A stretch of DNA of 64,000 nucleotides from Paramagnetospirillum kuznetsovii (GTDB lineage Bacteria; Pseudomonadota; Alphaproteobacteria; Rhodospirillales; Magnetospirillaceae), in contig NZ_PGTO01000001.1 in assembly GCF_003284725.1 (NCBI RefSeq), positions 62,001 to 126,000 on the forward strand. The letters run 5' to 3'. Each line of letters opens with the position of its first letter. The first letter of the stretch is position 1. The translations under genes were made by a program, and so were the position numbers. Under the pieces are notes generated by a model that was not told the origin of the DNA, did no database searches, and saw only the letters and a list, made by a program, of their open reading frames with translations. Shown here piece after piece: positions 8,519 to 17,003 of this stretch.

Positions 8519-9560
8519 CGGGCCGGGCCGGGATCTGGTCGGTCAGGCCCCAGCGCGCCTTCCAGGCGGGATCGGCGCAATAGATGCGGTAGACCAGTTG
8601 CATGGTCTTCAGCGCCTCATCCGATGACCCGTTGACGATGGGCTGGTCGCGCAGCACCGAATCGGCGAATTCCGCCACTTCCTCGGACCAGCTGGGATCC
8701 TGGTTATAGCGGGTGGTCTGTTCCTTGGGATCGCCCGCGTCGTCGGGCGCCGCCCAGGACACCGTCAGGGTCTCGGCGCCATAGGATTTGGAGCCCGACA
8801 GGATGCCCGACAGGATGAGGGTGCCCTTGGTCAGGGTGATTTCCAGGTTGAAGCGGTGCCGCCACTGGGTCGCCGAGGAATGCAGCATGGCCACCACCCC
8901 GTCCTTGGACCGCATCAGGGCATAGGCGTTGTCCTCGACATCGTGGCCCCAGACATCGTTGGTGATGATGGCGTGGATATCCTCGAACTCGCCGCCGAAC
9001 AGCCGGATCAGGTCCACCATGTGGATGCCCTGGTCCAGCAGGATGCCGCCGCCCGCGATGGCCCGCTTGGTGCGCCAGTGATCGGGCGAGCGGAAATCGA
9101 TGATGGTGGACTTGCCGTAAACGCCGCGCATGTTGAGCACCCGGCCGAACTCGCCCGACTTCACCAGCGCCAGCGCCTCCTTGACCGAGTCGTGGTAGCG
9201 GTGGTTGAAGCCGTATTTCAGCTTCAGGCCGGGATGGCGCTTCTCGACTTCGATGACCCTGGCGATATCGGCCACGTCGCGTCCCGGCGGCTTCTCGCAG
9301 AAGACATGCAGGCCATGCTCGAGCCCCGCCATGGTGACCTCGGCGGCGATGTCGTTGGTCAGGCAGACGAACAGCACGTCCAGCGCCTCGCCCAGCAAGG
9401 CCTTGTAGTGGGTGAAGTGCCTGACCCCATCCACCACCGCCCCGTCCTGGGGTAGCCGCTGGTCGCACACGGCGACCACCGTCATATCGGCGCGGGCGTC
9501 GATCACCTGATGGCGGCGGCGGCCCACCACCCCGTAACCGGCGATGCCGACCCTAAGCAT
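8511..9560 (-). CDS. Gfo/Idh/MocA-family sugar oxidoreductase
   Basis: This 349-residue protein has the N-terminal Rossmann motif Gly-Ile-Ala-Gly-Tyr-Gly-Val-Val-Gly and the family motif Cys-Glu-Lys-Pro-Pro at about residue 91. It lies in a run of sugar genes and probably oxidises or reduces a nucleotide-linked sugar with NAD(P). The ATG at 9560 is chosen because the Rossmann strand starts right there and because it overlaps the end of the upstream paralogue by 8 bp. The same frame stays open further upstream, but that extension lies inside the upstream gene. The following SGNH gene overlaps its end by 8 bp. Confidence 0.86.
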   Translation of the reverse strand: MLRVGIAGYGVVGRRRHQVIDARADMTVVAVCDQRLPQDGAVVDGVRHFTHYKALLGEALDVLFVCLTNDIAAEVTMAGLEHGLHVFCEKPPGRDVADIARVIEVEKRHPGLKLKYGFNHRYHDSVKEALALVKSGEFGRVLNMRGVYGKSTIIDFRSPDHWRTKRAIAGGGILLDQGIHMVDLIRLFGGEFEDIHAIITNDVWGHDVEDNAYALMRSKDGVVAMLHSSATQWRHRFNLEITLTKGTLILSGILSGSKSYGAETLTVSWAAPDDAGDPKEQTTRYNQDPSWSEEVAEFADSVLRDQPIVNGSSDEALKTMQLVYRIYCADPAWKARWGLTDQIPARPGV

Positions 9561-10668
9561 GCTCGGGCGTCCGGTAGCGATCGGAAATGGCCTCGTTGGG
9601 CCGTCCCAGCCGCGCCGACTGCTCGGGCGAATCGACACTGACCCAGCCGCCCGACGCCTCGTCGGAGCGGTAGAAGGCGTGCAGCAGCCGGATGGTCGCC
9701 ATGCAGTCCTCCCGGTCCACCGGATAAGGCTTGGACTGGTGGAAGGCGGCCGCGATGTCGCGATACATCTGGGCATGGCCGAAGCCGTAGACGGCGCCGT
9801 GACCCTCGATGCCCTTGAAATCCTCGGAATGGGCGGCGCAGGCGGCGGGCTCGGGGGTGAAGACCTGCAACTCGTTGACGGCGATGCCGCCGATCTGAGC
9901 CAGACCCTTTTCGCCGACGATGGAGATGGAGGCCTCGAAATCATCGGGCCGCGCCGCCGTGGTCACTTCCAGAACGCCAACCGCCTTGGTGGCGTAGGAC
10001 AGGGTCGCGACCACGGTGTCCTCCACCTCGATCGCGGCCCCCAGGGTGCGCATGGTGGCGGACACCTTGTCCACCTCGCCGCCCAGATGGCGCAGCAGGT
10101 CCACATGGTGGATGCCCTGATTGGTCAGCGCGCCGCCGTCATGGCTGAAGGTGCCGCGCCAGGGCGCCAGATCGTAATAGCGCTGCGGCCGACACCAGCG
10201 CACGCGCACGCTCATGATGCGGATCTCGCCCAGCTCGCCGGTCTCCAGGGCCTGCTTGACGCGGCGCACCGCCTTGTTGTGACGGTTCTGGAACACCGGG
10301 AAGATGGAAAGATTCAGTCGGTCGGCGGTGGCCCAGGCCTTGGTCAGCTGCTCGGGGCGCATCATGGTGGGCTTTTCCAGGATGATGTGCTTGCCCCAGC
10401 GCTCCATCATCTCCATGCCGTGCTCGAAATGCATGCCCGACGGCGTGATCACCGCGACCACCGCCACATCGGGATGATCACTCAGCATCTTGCGGTAATC
10501 CGTATAGAAGGGGACGGCGAATTCGTCGCCATAAGCCTTGGCCTTGTCCTGGGCAAGATCGCAGACCGCCGCCAGTTCGACGCCGTCGGTGGCGACAATG
10601 GAGCGCGCATGGTGCCCGGCGATGCGGCCGCAGCCCACCAGGGCGACTTTGACGGTGTTGCTGGTCAA
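9553..10668 (-). CDS. Gfo/Idh/MocA-family sugar oxidoreductase (first gene of operon)
   Basis: The 371-residue protein has Gly-Cys-Gly-Arg-Ile-Ala-Gly-His near the N-terminus and Leu-Glu-Lys-Pro-Thr at about residue 99, the dinucleotide-binding and catalytic-lysine motifs of the family. It starts with TTG, supported by an AAGGGG Shine-Dalgarno-like element about eight bases upstream and by the lack of a usable ATG. The next gene is a distant paralogue, so the pair may act successively on one sugar or form a mixed enzyme. It is the first gene of the minus-strand run and shares a 143-bp divergent promoter region with the epimerase at 10812. Confidence 0.86.
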   Translation of the reverse strand: MTSNTVKVALVGCGRIAGHHARSIVATDGVELAAVCDLAQDKAKAYGDEFAVPFYTDYRKMLSDHPDVAVVAVITPSGMHFEHGMEMMERWGKHIILEKPTMMRPEQLTKAWATADRLNLSIFPVFQNRHNKAVRRVKQALETGELGEIRIMSVRVRWCRPQRYYDLAPWRGTFSHDGGALTNQGIHHVDLLRHLGGEVDKVSATMRTLGAAIEVEDTVVATLSYATKAVGVLEVTTAARPDDFEASISIVGEKGLAQIGGIAVNELQVFTPEPAACAAHSEDFKGIEGHGAVYGFGHAQMYRDIAAAFHQSKPYPVDREDCMATIRLLHAFYRSDEASGGWVSVDSPEQSARLGRPNEAISDRYRTPEHA

Positions 10669-10754
10669 GACCGGTCCCCTTACGAAAGGAATGGAGCGGG
10701 AATATCATCAAACCGCTTGGATTTCCAGGGTTCCATGGGCGTCGAAGATTGCCG

Positions 10755-10783
10755 TTGAACTCGCCCCCCCGCGACGCTATCGT
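10755..10783 (+). promoter_or_regulatory. Candidate sigma70 promoter for the 10812 epimerase operon
   Basis: TTGAAC (10755-10760) and TATCGT (10778-10783) are separated by exactly 17 bp. Transcription would start near 10790, leaving a leader of about 22 bases before the ATG at 10812. This argues against the in-frame ATG at 10749, which lies upstream of the -35 element. Confidence 0.5.
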
Positions 10784-10811
10784 CCGATCCTTCTTAAAGT
10801 TGTCGGACGAC

Positions 10812-11738
10812 ATGCGGATTTTCCTGACCGGTGCCGCCGGTTTCATTGGCTCGCATCTACTGCGCGATCTTCTCGCTCGTGGCCACCAAGTGGCCACGCT
10901 GCTGCGCAGCCCCGACGGCAGTGCCTCCATTTCCGATCTGCTGCCCGCGACCACGGTCATTCACGGCGCGCTGGGCGATTGGGATGCGATCTCCCCGCCG
11001 GTTCACGCCTTTCGTCCCGACACCGTGATCCATTGCGCCTGGGACGGGGTGGCTGGCGCCGCCCGCAACGATCCCCGCCAATTGCTGAATTTCGATCAGG
11101 CCACCGGCCTGGTGGCGCTGGCCGCCGCCGCCGGTGCCGGTGCCTGGATCGGCCTGGGATCGCAAGCGGAGTACGGCCCCGACCACACGGCCAGACCCAA
11201 GGAAGACGGCCCGGCCCAACCGGCGACGCTTTATGGCGCCATCAAGCTGTCGGTGTGTCATTCCACCAGCATCCTGGCCCGCCAGGCCGGGATGCGGTTT
11301 GCTTGGCTGAGGGTATTTTCCACCTATGGCGGCGGCGATTCGCCCCATTGGATGATACCTTCGCTGATTCTTGGATTGCTGCGCGGTGAAAAACCCGCCT
11401 TGACGCCCGGCGAGCAGTTGTGGGACTACCTCCATGTCTCCGACGCCGCCGCCGCCATCCGGCACGTGGCCGAAACCCCGGAATGCGGCGGGCTATACAA
11501 CCTGGGCTCGGGACGGGCGGTCACGCTGCGGCAAGCGGTCGAGGCCGTTCGCGATCAGATTTCACCATCGCTGCCGCTGGGCTTCGGCGAGGTTCCCTAC
11601 CGACCGGATCAGGTCATGCATCTCGAAGCCGACATCTCCCGGCTTGAAGCCGCGGGCTGGCACCCCACGGTGGATTTCCAGGCCGGAGTGGCCGAAACCG
11701 TCGCGTGGTACCGTCATCGCCGCCACCTTTTCACCTGA
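10812..11738 (+). CDS. NAD-dependent epimerase/dehydratase (extended SDR)
   Basis: This 308-residue protein starts directly with the Rossmann motif Gly-Ala-Ala-Gly-Phe-Ile-Gly-Ser and has a Tyr-Gly-Ala-Ile-Lys catalytic pair near residue 145 (Tyr-x-x-x-Lys), as in extended SDR sugar epimerases, dehydratases and 4-ketoreductases. It should act on a nucleotide sugar; the exact reaction is not readable. The ATG at 10812 is preferred over an in-frame ATG at 10749 because of the promoter placed between them and because the Rossmann fold begins immediately. It is followed 8 bp later by a GtrB-like transferase gene and then a large membrane protein gene, all on the plus strand. Confidence 0.86.
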   Translation: MRIFLTGAAGFIGSHLLRDLLARGHQVATLLRSPDGSASISDLLPATTVIHGALGDWDAISPPVHAFRPDTVIHCAWDGVAGAARNDPRQLLNFDQATGLVALAAAAGAGAWIGLGSQAEYGPDHTARPKEDGPAQPATLYGAIKLSVCHSTSILARQAGMRFAWLRVFSTYGGGDSPHWMIPSLILGLLRGEKPALTPGEQLWDYLHVSDAAAAIRHVAETPECGGLYNLGSGRAVTLRQAVEAVRDQISPSLPLGFGEVPYRPDQVMHLEADISRLEAAGWHPTVDFQAGVAETVAWYRHRRHLFT

Positions 11739-11746
11739 AGGCTGTC

Positions 11747-12703
11747 ATGAAGACCATCACCATCTTTACACCGGCCTACAACGAAGAGCTCAACATCAGC
11801 CATTGCGTCCAGGCGATACGCGACCTGTTCGCCGGTCCGCTGGCCGGCTATGACTACGAACACATCTTCGCCGACAACAATTCCAGCGACCGGACGGTGG
11901 AGATCCTGGCCCAGGTCGCCCATGACGACAAGCGGATCAAGGTGATCCTGAACGCCAGGAACTACGGCACCTTCCGGTCATGTTTCAATGCGCTGAAAAG
12001 CGCCAAGGGCGACGCGGTGGTGGTGCTTTTTCCCGCCGATCTGCAAGACCCGCCGGAAGTCATCGTCACGTTCGTCCGCAAGTGGGAAGAGGGTTTCGAC
12101 GTGGTCTACGGCGTTCGCCAGCAGCGCGAGGAAAACGCCGTCATGGCCTGGGTACGGCGCATGTACTACCGGGTGGTATCGCTGCTGTCCCATATCGACA
12201 TTCCGCAGAACGTGGGCGAATTCCAGCTGATCGACCGCAAGGTTCTGGAATATCTGAAGCAGTTTAACGACTACTATCCCTATATCCGCGGCATGATCGC
12301 GTCCTGCGGCTTCAAGTCGGCGGCGGTCCCCTACAACTGGGTGGCAAGGAAGCGCGGCGTCACCAAGAACAGCCTGATCCGCTTGGTGGACCAGGGCCTG
12401 AACGGCATGATCTCGTTTTCCACCGCGCCGGTGCGGCTGTGCATGCTGGTGGGCCTGCTGCTGTCCTTCGCCAGCATGGGCTATGCGCTCATCAGCCTGA
12501 TCATCAGCCTGGTCCATTTCCGCGAGGAAGCGGCGCCGGGAATCCAGACCCTGATCGTCGGCATGTTCTTCTTCGCTGGCGTGCAGCTGTTTTTTCTGGG
12601 GGTCATCGGCGAGTATGTGGGCGCCATCCATTCCCAGGTCCGGCAACGGCCGCTGGTGACCGAGCGCGGGCGCATCAACTTCGAGCCGCCCGAGGCCTCG
12701 TAG
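11747..12703 (+). CDS. GtrB-like undecaprenyl-phosphate glycosyltransferase
   Basis: The 318-residue protein carries a GT2 domain (Pro-Ala-Tyr-Asn-Glu-Glu near the start, Phe-Pro-Ala-Asp-Leu-Gln-Asp-Pro-Pro near residue 97) followed by two strong hydrophobic segments at about 230-255 and 270-295. This is the architecture of GtrB/ArnC enzymes that make polyprenyl-phosphate sugars. The ATG at 11747 has a GAAGG element upstream; an earlier in-frame ATG at 11705 would lie inside the epimerase gene. The large membrane protein gene starts 14 bp downstream. This pairing resembles O-antigen modification sets in which GtrB supplies the lipid-linked sugar and a membrane transferase uses it. No GtrA-like flippase is nearby. 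Confidence 0.87.
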   Translation: MKTITIFTPAYNEELNISHCVQAIRDLFAGPLAGYDYEHIFADNNSSDRTVEILAQVAHDDKRIKVILNARNYGTFRSCFNALKSAKGDAVVVLFPADLQDPPEVIVTFVRKWEEGFDVVYGVRQQREENAVMAWVRRMYYRVVSLLSHIDIPQNVGEFQLIDRKVLEYLKQFNDYYPYIRGMIASCGFKSAAVPYNWVARKRGVTKNSLIRLVDQGLNGMISFSTAPVRLCMLVGLLLSFASMGYALISLIISLVHFREEAAPGIQTLIVGMFFFAGVQLFFLGVIGEYVGAIHSQVRQRPLVTERGRINFEPPEAS

Positions 12704-12716
12704 GGTTCTGTCCGCC

Positions 12717-14822
12717 ATGTTCGAGCAGCTGCTGACCGCAATCTACTGGGTCGGGTTCGTCGCCTTCCTGGCGATCCGGTGGCGGCGCGGGCTTCACATG
12801 GAGATGAGCCGCCGCGACGTCGTCATCCTTGGTCTCGTCTGCGTCATATTCGGCAATTTCGAGCTATGGATCGCCGGTCGGGACTCGTTCCTGCTCAAGG
12901 AAGCCGAGCTGGATTTCTCGTTCCCGCTCTACGAGGCCTTCGTCCGCAATCCGGCCGGTGCCTCCTTCATCCATGGATTCGGCGGCGGTATCGACATGGA
13001 TGCCGCCACCATCATGACCGGTCGGCTGGTTTCCCTGGAAGCCTGGCTGCGGACCACCTTCCCGGTGGGCGGGGCGCAGTTCATCTATATCAATTCCCAT
13101 CTGGCGCTGAGCTTCATCGGCATCTATCGCCTGTGCCGGGGCTTTCCCCGGCTGGATCGCTCCACCGCGGCGGCGGCGGCGGCCTATTTCGCCTTGTCCA
13201 TGGAGCCTGCACCGTGGAGCCTTGGGCTTGGGCTGGGCATGGCGCCGTTGGTCTGCCACCTGGTGGTGGGACGACTGGGACGATCCCACTACTGGCCGGG
13301 CGTCCTGGCCATGGCGGCGTTCCACGCCATCAGCTCGACGCCCAGCCACAGCGTTCTCGGCCTTGTCCCGGCGCTGTTCCTGGTGGCCATGCTGCGGAGT
13401 TGGCGGTCGCTGCTCCAGGCCCTTCCCGGTATCATGGTGGTGGTGGCCTTCGTCGTCGCCAATAGCCACGAGGGAATATTCGCCAAGATCGCCATGGGCC
13501 CCTATTCCGCCCGCGGCAATGAATTGTCGGCGATCACCCGGCCACAGCTGGCGGGCACGCGACTCTGGATGGCGGCGGCGGCCTGCGCCCTGGCGTTGTG
13601 GGGACAACGGGCTCTGGGATTGCGCGTGCTCATCATGCTGGCCACCGCCTTATCGGGCCCCAGCCTGTTGCTCTATCTCGCCTACAGCATTCCCGGACTG
13701 GCGGCCCTGAAGGTCATCAGCGCGTCGGGAATGCTGTCGCGGCTGGAAGTTCCGCTGCTGCTGGCGTTGGGCATGGGCGCCAGCGCTGCCCAGACGCGGG
13801 CGGCAGGCGACGGACGCCTGCTCCGCCACGCGGTTCCGGTGGTGGCGGCCACGCTGGCGGCCATGGCGGCCGGCTGGTTCCTCCACAACCGGGCCTTCAA
13901 TGCCGTCGTCTGGCTGAACCAAGGCGGTCTCGGCATCTACCATGCCGCCCTGACCCAACTGACCGATCCGCCCTGGCTGCCGAAACAGCCCGTCCGCACG
14001 GTGTCGACCTCTTACCGCCTGTCGCCCAATATCGCGGCCGCCGCCGGCCTCGACACCTTTGACGCCGTGGTCAATCTCAGCCCCCGCGCCCATCACGAAT
14101 ACTGGCGGCACGTGGCGGCCCCGGCGCATGTCTACACATCCCATCCCAGCCTGTTCTTCGTCGATGTGGACTTCCGCTGCTGCGCGTCCTACGACTTTCC
14201 CGGCTTCGCCGACACCACGCTGCTGCGCATCGCCAATGTGGGTTATGTCCTGAGCGTCGTTCCCCTGGAAGGGGCGAACATCGTCCAGGTGGCGGGGCCG
14301 GTTGGCCCGCCCGATGATCTGCCCCGCTCCACCCAGGGCATCGCCCAGCGGATCGGGCGACTGCTGCGGCTGTTCGTCCACCCCGCCGTCATCAGGGTCT
14401 ATTCCATTGGCGACCCGCTTCCCCGCGTCTATGCCGCCAAGGGTTTGATCCGTGCCCCTGTCGGCACCGACGAGACTGAATTTTACAGCCTGATCCGCCG
14501 TCACGGTCTTGACCGCACGCCGGTCGTATTGGCCCAGGACGTGCCCGTCGGCACCATTCCCGCCGGAATACCCCAACTGGGCGAGTGGCGGTTGCAAGCC
14601 GACATGGTCGCGGTGGAGGTCGCCTCGGGCGGCGGCCTCGTGGTCTTCAACTCCAGTTGGCTGCCGTTCTGGCATGCCTATGCCGACGGCAGTCCGACCG
14701 ACCTCTTCGCGGTCAATGGAGCGCAGATGGCGGCAGTGGTTCCGCCTGGGACCAAGCGCCTGGAATTCCGCTATGAGCGTCCGAGATTGCGGACGGTGCT
14801 GGCCGCCAGGCTGGGCTTTTAG
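12717..14822 (+). CDS. Large polytopic membrane protein with YfhO-like C-terminal domain (GT-C-like candidate)
   Basis: The 701-residue protein has roughly ten hydrophobic segments in its first 400 residues and a soluble C-terminal half. The last 60 residues contain a Val-Val-Phe-Asn-Ser-Ser-Trp-Leu-Pro-Phe-Trp block, a Gly-Ser-Pro loop, an Asn-Gly-Ala turn and Pro-Pro-Gly-Thr before a final beta strand. That is the pattern at the end of YfhO-type membrane proteins, which are linked to glycosylation by lipid-carried sugars. No catalytic residues can be assigned with certainty. It follows a GtrB-like gene, which supports a role as a membrane glycosyltransferase. A clear relative of similar size is encoded at 29367-31523. 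A repeat begins at its stop codon. Confidence 0.7.
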   Translation: MFEQLLTAIYWVGFVAFLAIRWRRGLHMEMSRRDVVILGLVCVIFGNFELWIAGRDSFLLKEAELDFSFPLYEAFVRNPAGASFIHGFGGGIDMDAATIMTGRLVSLEAWLRTTFPVGGAQFIYINSHLALSFIGIYRLCRGFPRLDRSTAAAAAAYFALSMEPAPWSLGLGLGMAPLVCHLVVGRLGRSHYWPGVLAMAAFHAISSTPSHSVLGLVPALFLVAMLRSWRSLLQALPGIMVVVAFVVANSHEGIFAKIAMGPYSARGNELSAITRPQLAGTRLWMAAAACALALWGQRALGLRVLIMLATALSGPSLLLYLAYSIPGLAALKVISASGMLSRLEVPLLLALGMGASAAQTRAAGDGRLLRHAVPVVAATLAAMAAGWFLHNRAFNAVVWLNQGGLGIYHAALTQLTDPPWLPKQPVRTVSTSYRLSPNIAAAAGLDTFDAVVNLSPRAHHEYWRHVAAPAHVYTSHPSLFFVDVDFRCCASYDFPGFADTTLLRIANVGYVLSVVPLEGANIVQVAGPVGPPDDLPRSTQGIAQRIGRLLRLFVHPAVIRVYSIGDPLPRVYAAKGLIRAPVGTDETEFYSLIRRHGLDRTPVVLAQDVPVGTIPAGIPQLGEWRLQADMVAVEVASGGGLVVFNSSWLPFWHAYADGSPTDLFAVNGAQMAAVVPPGTKRLEFRYERPRLRTVLAARLGF

Positions 14823-14843
14823 AGCTTTTCGATTTTGCGATTC
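14821..14843. repeat. Short interspersed repeat, copy A
   Basis: This 23-base segment matches 31640-31662 at 20 of 23 positions. Both copies lie just beyond the stop codon of a minus-strand gene and downstream of a YfhO-like plus-strand gene. The copy begins within the stop codon of the membrane protein gene. Weaker similarity continues about 20 bases on the right side. Confidence 0.5.
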
Positions 14844-14862
14844 GCCCTCAATCCGGAAAACC

Positions 14863-16092
14863 TTACAGTATATCCAGCATCGAGGTAAGCCGCCCGCCCT
14901 TGGCTGTGAACGCCTCCAGATCGGCGCGGATCTCGTCCATATAGCCGAACGAGAACACCAGGATCTCGTCCACCGGATCGGCGAAAACATGCTCGGGCGG
15001 CACCACCGGCACCTTGGCCCCGGGGGTGAACCAGCCATGGAACGCGGTGTTGCGGTCGCAGACATAGGCGAAATCGCCCGGCTTGGCGAAGGCGGCCAGG
15101 GTCATGACGCCGCGCCCGCCGGCACCGTATCCCGCCAGCCGCTTGCCCGCCTTGCGCCGCTCGGCGGTCCATTGGCCGAGTCGCCGGATGCTGTCTTCCA
15201 CCGAGCGGCCGAAGGCGAGGCAGGATTCCTCGTCCGAGCACGGTCCCGGCGGCAGCGGCGCCAGCGCCCGAGGGGCGAAGCGCGACGTCTTCGGCGTGGC
15301 GACCACCAGCAGCGAATTGCCGCGCCGCCGCTCTTCCGGCAGCACCCCGATCTCCACCACCAGCAGGCCGCAATCGGCCAGGATGCGCTGAAGGGTGGCG
15401 GCGGTGGGATAGATGGTGTGCTCGTGCTCGAACAGGCAGAATTCCCGCCGGGCGAAGATCTTTTCCAGGTCGTGCACTTCCAGGATCAGCAGCCCGCAAT
15501 CGGGGTCCAGTGCCGGGGCAACCGATTGGGCGAACAGCCTTGGCTCGGGCAGATGGTCGAAGGTGTAGGTCAGCAGGGCCGCCTTGACCGGACGCATCGG
15601 TGCCGGGATCAGGGCCTCGGACCCCGCCTGATACAGCCCCGTCACCACCGGCACGCCGATGCGGCGGCTGGTGGCGCACAGCGCCTCGGACGGCTCGAAG
15701 CCCAGCACCGTCGCCCCCAGGTCGCGGAAACAGGCGAGTTGGGCGCCGTCGCCCGAGCCGATCTCAATGATGGAATCGCCTGCCTTCAAGTCGTAGCGCC
15801 GCCAGACGGTCTCGGCCAAATCCGCCATGAAGCGGCTGGCGAATCCCGACGAGGCGGCGGAGTAATTATAATCGCTGTAGTACTCCGCCACCTGCACCTC
15901 GTGGCGAATCTGCGACAGGCCGCAGCCGCGGCACAGATGGACCGCGATGGGGTGGCTGAACAGGTCCGGCTGGTCGGCGGATTTCAGGAACCCGTCGGTC
16001 ATGGGCAGCGACGGCAGGGTCAGATAGGGGATCAGGTCGGTGCCGCCGCAATGGCGGCAGGTGGTCCGCCATGTCACGCCGAAACCGCTCAT
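14863..16092 (-). CDS. Sugar C-methyltransferase-like SAM enzyme with N-terminal zinc-finger domain
   Basis: The 409-residue protein has four Cys at 12, 15, 54 and 57 (two Cys-x-x-Cys pairs), then a SAM-binding motif Ile-Glu-Ile-Gly-Ser-Gly-Asp-Gly near residue 107, and a C-terminal domain with a second Rossmann-like region (Gly-Tyr-Gly-Ala-Gly-Gly-Arg-Gly). This three-part layout is that of the TylC3/NovU family, which methylates carbon atoms of nucleotide-bound 4-keto sugars. It is the last gene of the rfbF-rfbG-transketolase operon, joined by an ATGA overlap. It may methylate the sugar made there. The methylated position is unknown, and other small-molecule methylations remain possible. 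Confidence 0.8.
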   Translation of the reverse strand: MSGFGVTWRTTCRHCGGTDLIPYLTLPSLPMTDGFLKSADQPDLFSHPIAVHLCRGCGLSQIRHEVQVAEYYSDYNYSAASSGFASRFMADLAETVWRRYDLKAGDSIIEIGSGDGAQLACFRDLGATVLGFEPSEALCATSRRIGVPVVTGLYQAGSEALIPAPMRPVKAALLTYTFDHLPEPRLFAQSVAPALDPDCGLLILEVHDLEKIFARREFCLFEHEHTIYPTAATLQRILADCGLLVVEIGVLPEERRRGNSLLVVATPKTSRFAPRALAPLPPGPCSDEESCLAFGRSVEDSIRRLGQWTAERRKAGKRLAGYGAGGRGVMTLAAFAKPGDFAYVCDRNTAFHGWFTPGAKVPVVPPEHVFADPVDEILVFSFGYMDEIRADLEAFTAKGGRLTSMLDIL

Positions 16093-17003
16093 CGCCCCGC
16101 CTCCACGAAGGACCGCACCATGGCGGGAAGATCACCGATCAGGCCGCGCAGATAGGCCTGCGAGCCCACCACCCCGTGCAGCTCGGCGCCGATGCCGTAT
16201 TTCTTTAGGCGGGCCGGAACTCCGGCCTCCAGCAGGGCGTCGGCCACCATGGTGCCCAGGCCACCTGCCAGGACATGTTCCTCGACGGTAACCAGATTGC
16301 CGGTTCGCCGGGCCACTTCGATGATCGCGCCGACGTCCAGCGGACGCACGGTGTGCATGGACAGCAGTCCGGCGGAAATTCCCTGGGCGGCCAGCGCGGC
16401 AACGGCGTCGAGGGCGGGCTTCAGCATGGCGCCGGTACTGATCAGGGTGACGTCGGTTCCAATCTTCAGCACGGCGGCCTTGCCCAGCACGATCTCGGCG
16501 TCGGGGGCGTGGACCACGGGTTCGCCGCCGCGTCCCAGCCGCAGATAGCACGGACCGTCCAGGGCGGCGATCTGCGGCACCAGGGCCCGCACCTCGTGGG
16601 GGTCGCCCGGCGCGATCACCGTCATATGAGGCAGCACCGCCATCACCGCCAGATCCTCGATGCCGTGATGGGTATAGCCCTGGGCGCCATAGGCCAATCC
16701 GCCGCCCACGGCGACGATCTTCACCGGGACATTGTGATAGCAGATGTCGTTGCGGATCTGCTCGAGGCACCGCATGGTCGGAAAATTGGCGATGGAATAG
16801 GTGAAGACGACGCGTCCGCTCATGGCCATACCGGCGGACATGCCGGCCATCAATTGCTCGGCGACGCCGCAATTGATGAAGCGGGTGGGGAAGGACTCGG
16901 CGAATCCTTCCACCACGGAATAGCCCAGATCGGCGGTTACCAACTGAATGCGGCTGTCTGCGGCGGCGACGTCCATCAAGGCTTGGATGAAGGCGGTTCT
17001 CAT
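16089..17003 (-). CDS. Transketolase-like C-terminal half (pyrimidine-binding subunit)
   Basis: The 304-residue protein corresponds to the Pyr and C-terminal domains of transketolase or DXS. The Glu that activates thiamine diphosphate is visible in Gly-Val-Ala-Glu-Gln (Glu49). A transketolase-type His-rich segment (Tyr-Thr-His-His-Gly-Ile-Glu-Asp) lies near residue 115. The N-terminal PP domain is encoded by the gene immediately upstream (ATGA overlap), so the two chains should assemble into one two-carbon-transferring enzyme. Housekeeping transketolase and DXS are normally single chains of over 600 residues. The location directly behind CDP-glucose genes suggests a nucleotide-sugar substrate, which is inference. 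Confidence 0.88.
   Translation of the reverse strand: MRTAFIQALMDVAAADSRIQLVTADLGYSVVEGFAESFPTRFINCGVAEQLMAGMSAGMAMSGRVVFTYSIANFPTMRCLEQIRNDICYHNVPVKIVAVGGGLAYGAQGYTHHGIEDLAVMAVLPHMTVIAPGDPHEVRALVPQIAALDGPCYLRLGRGGEPVVHAPDAEIVLGKAAVLKIGTDVTLISTGAMLKPALDAVAALAAQGISAGLLSMHTVRPLDVGAIIEVARRTGNLVTVEEHVLAGGLGTMVADALLEAGVPARLKKYGIGAELHGVVGSQAYLRGLIGDLPAMVRSFVEAGR

Noticed and set aside
14509-16155. Long plus-strand reading frame of 548 codons
   Set aside because: It lies antisense to the methyltransferase gene, starts within the membrane protein gene in another frame, and has no recognisable domain. It is a GC-bias artefact.
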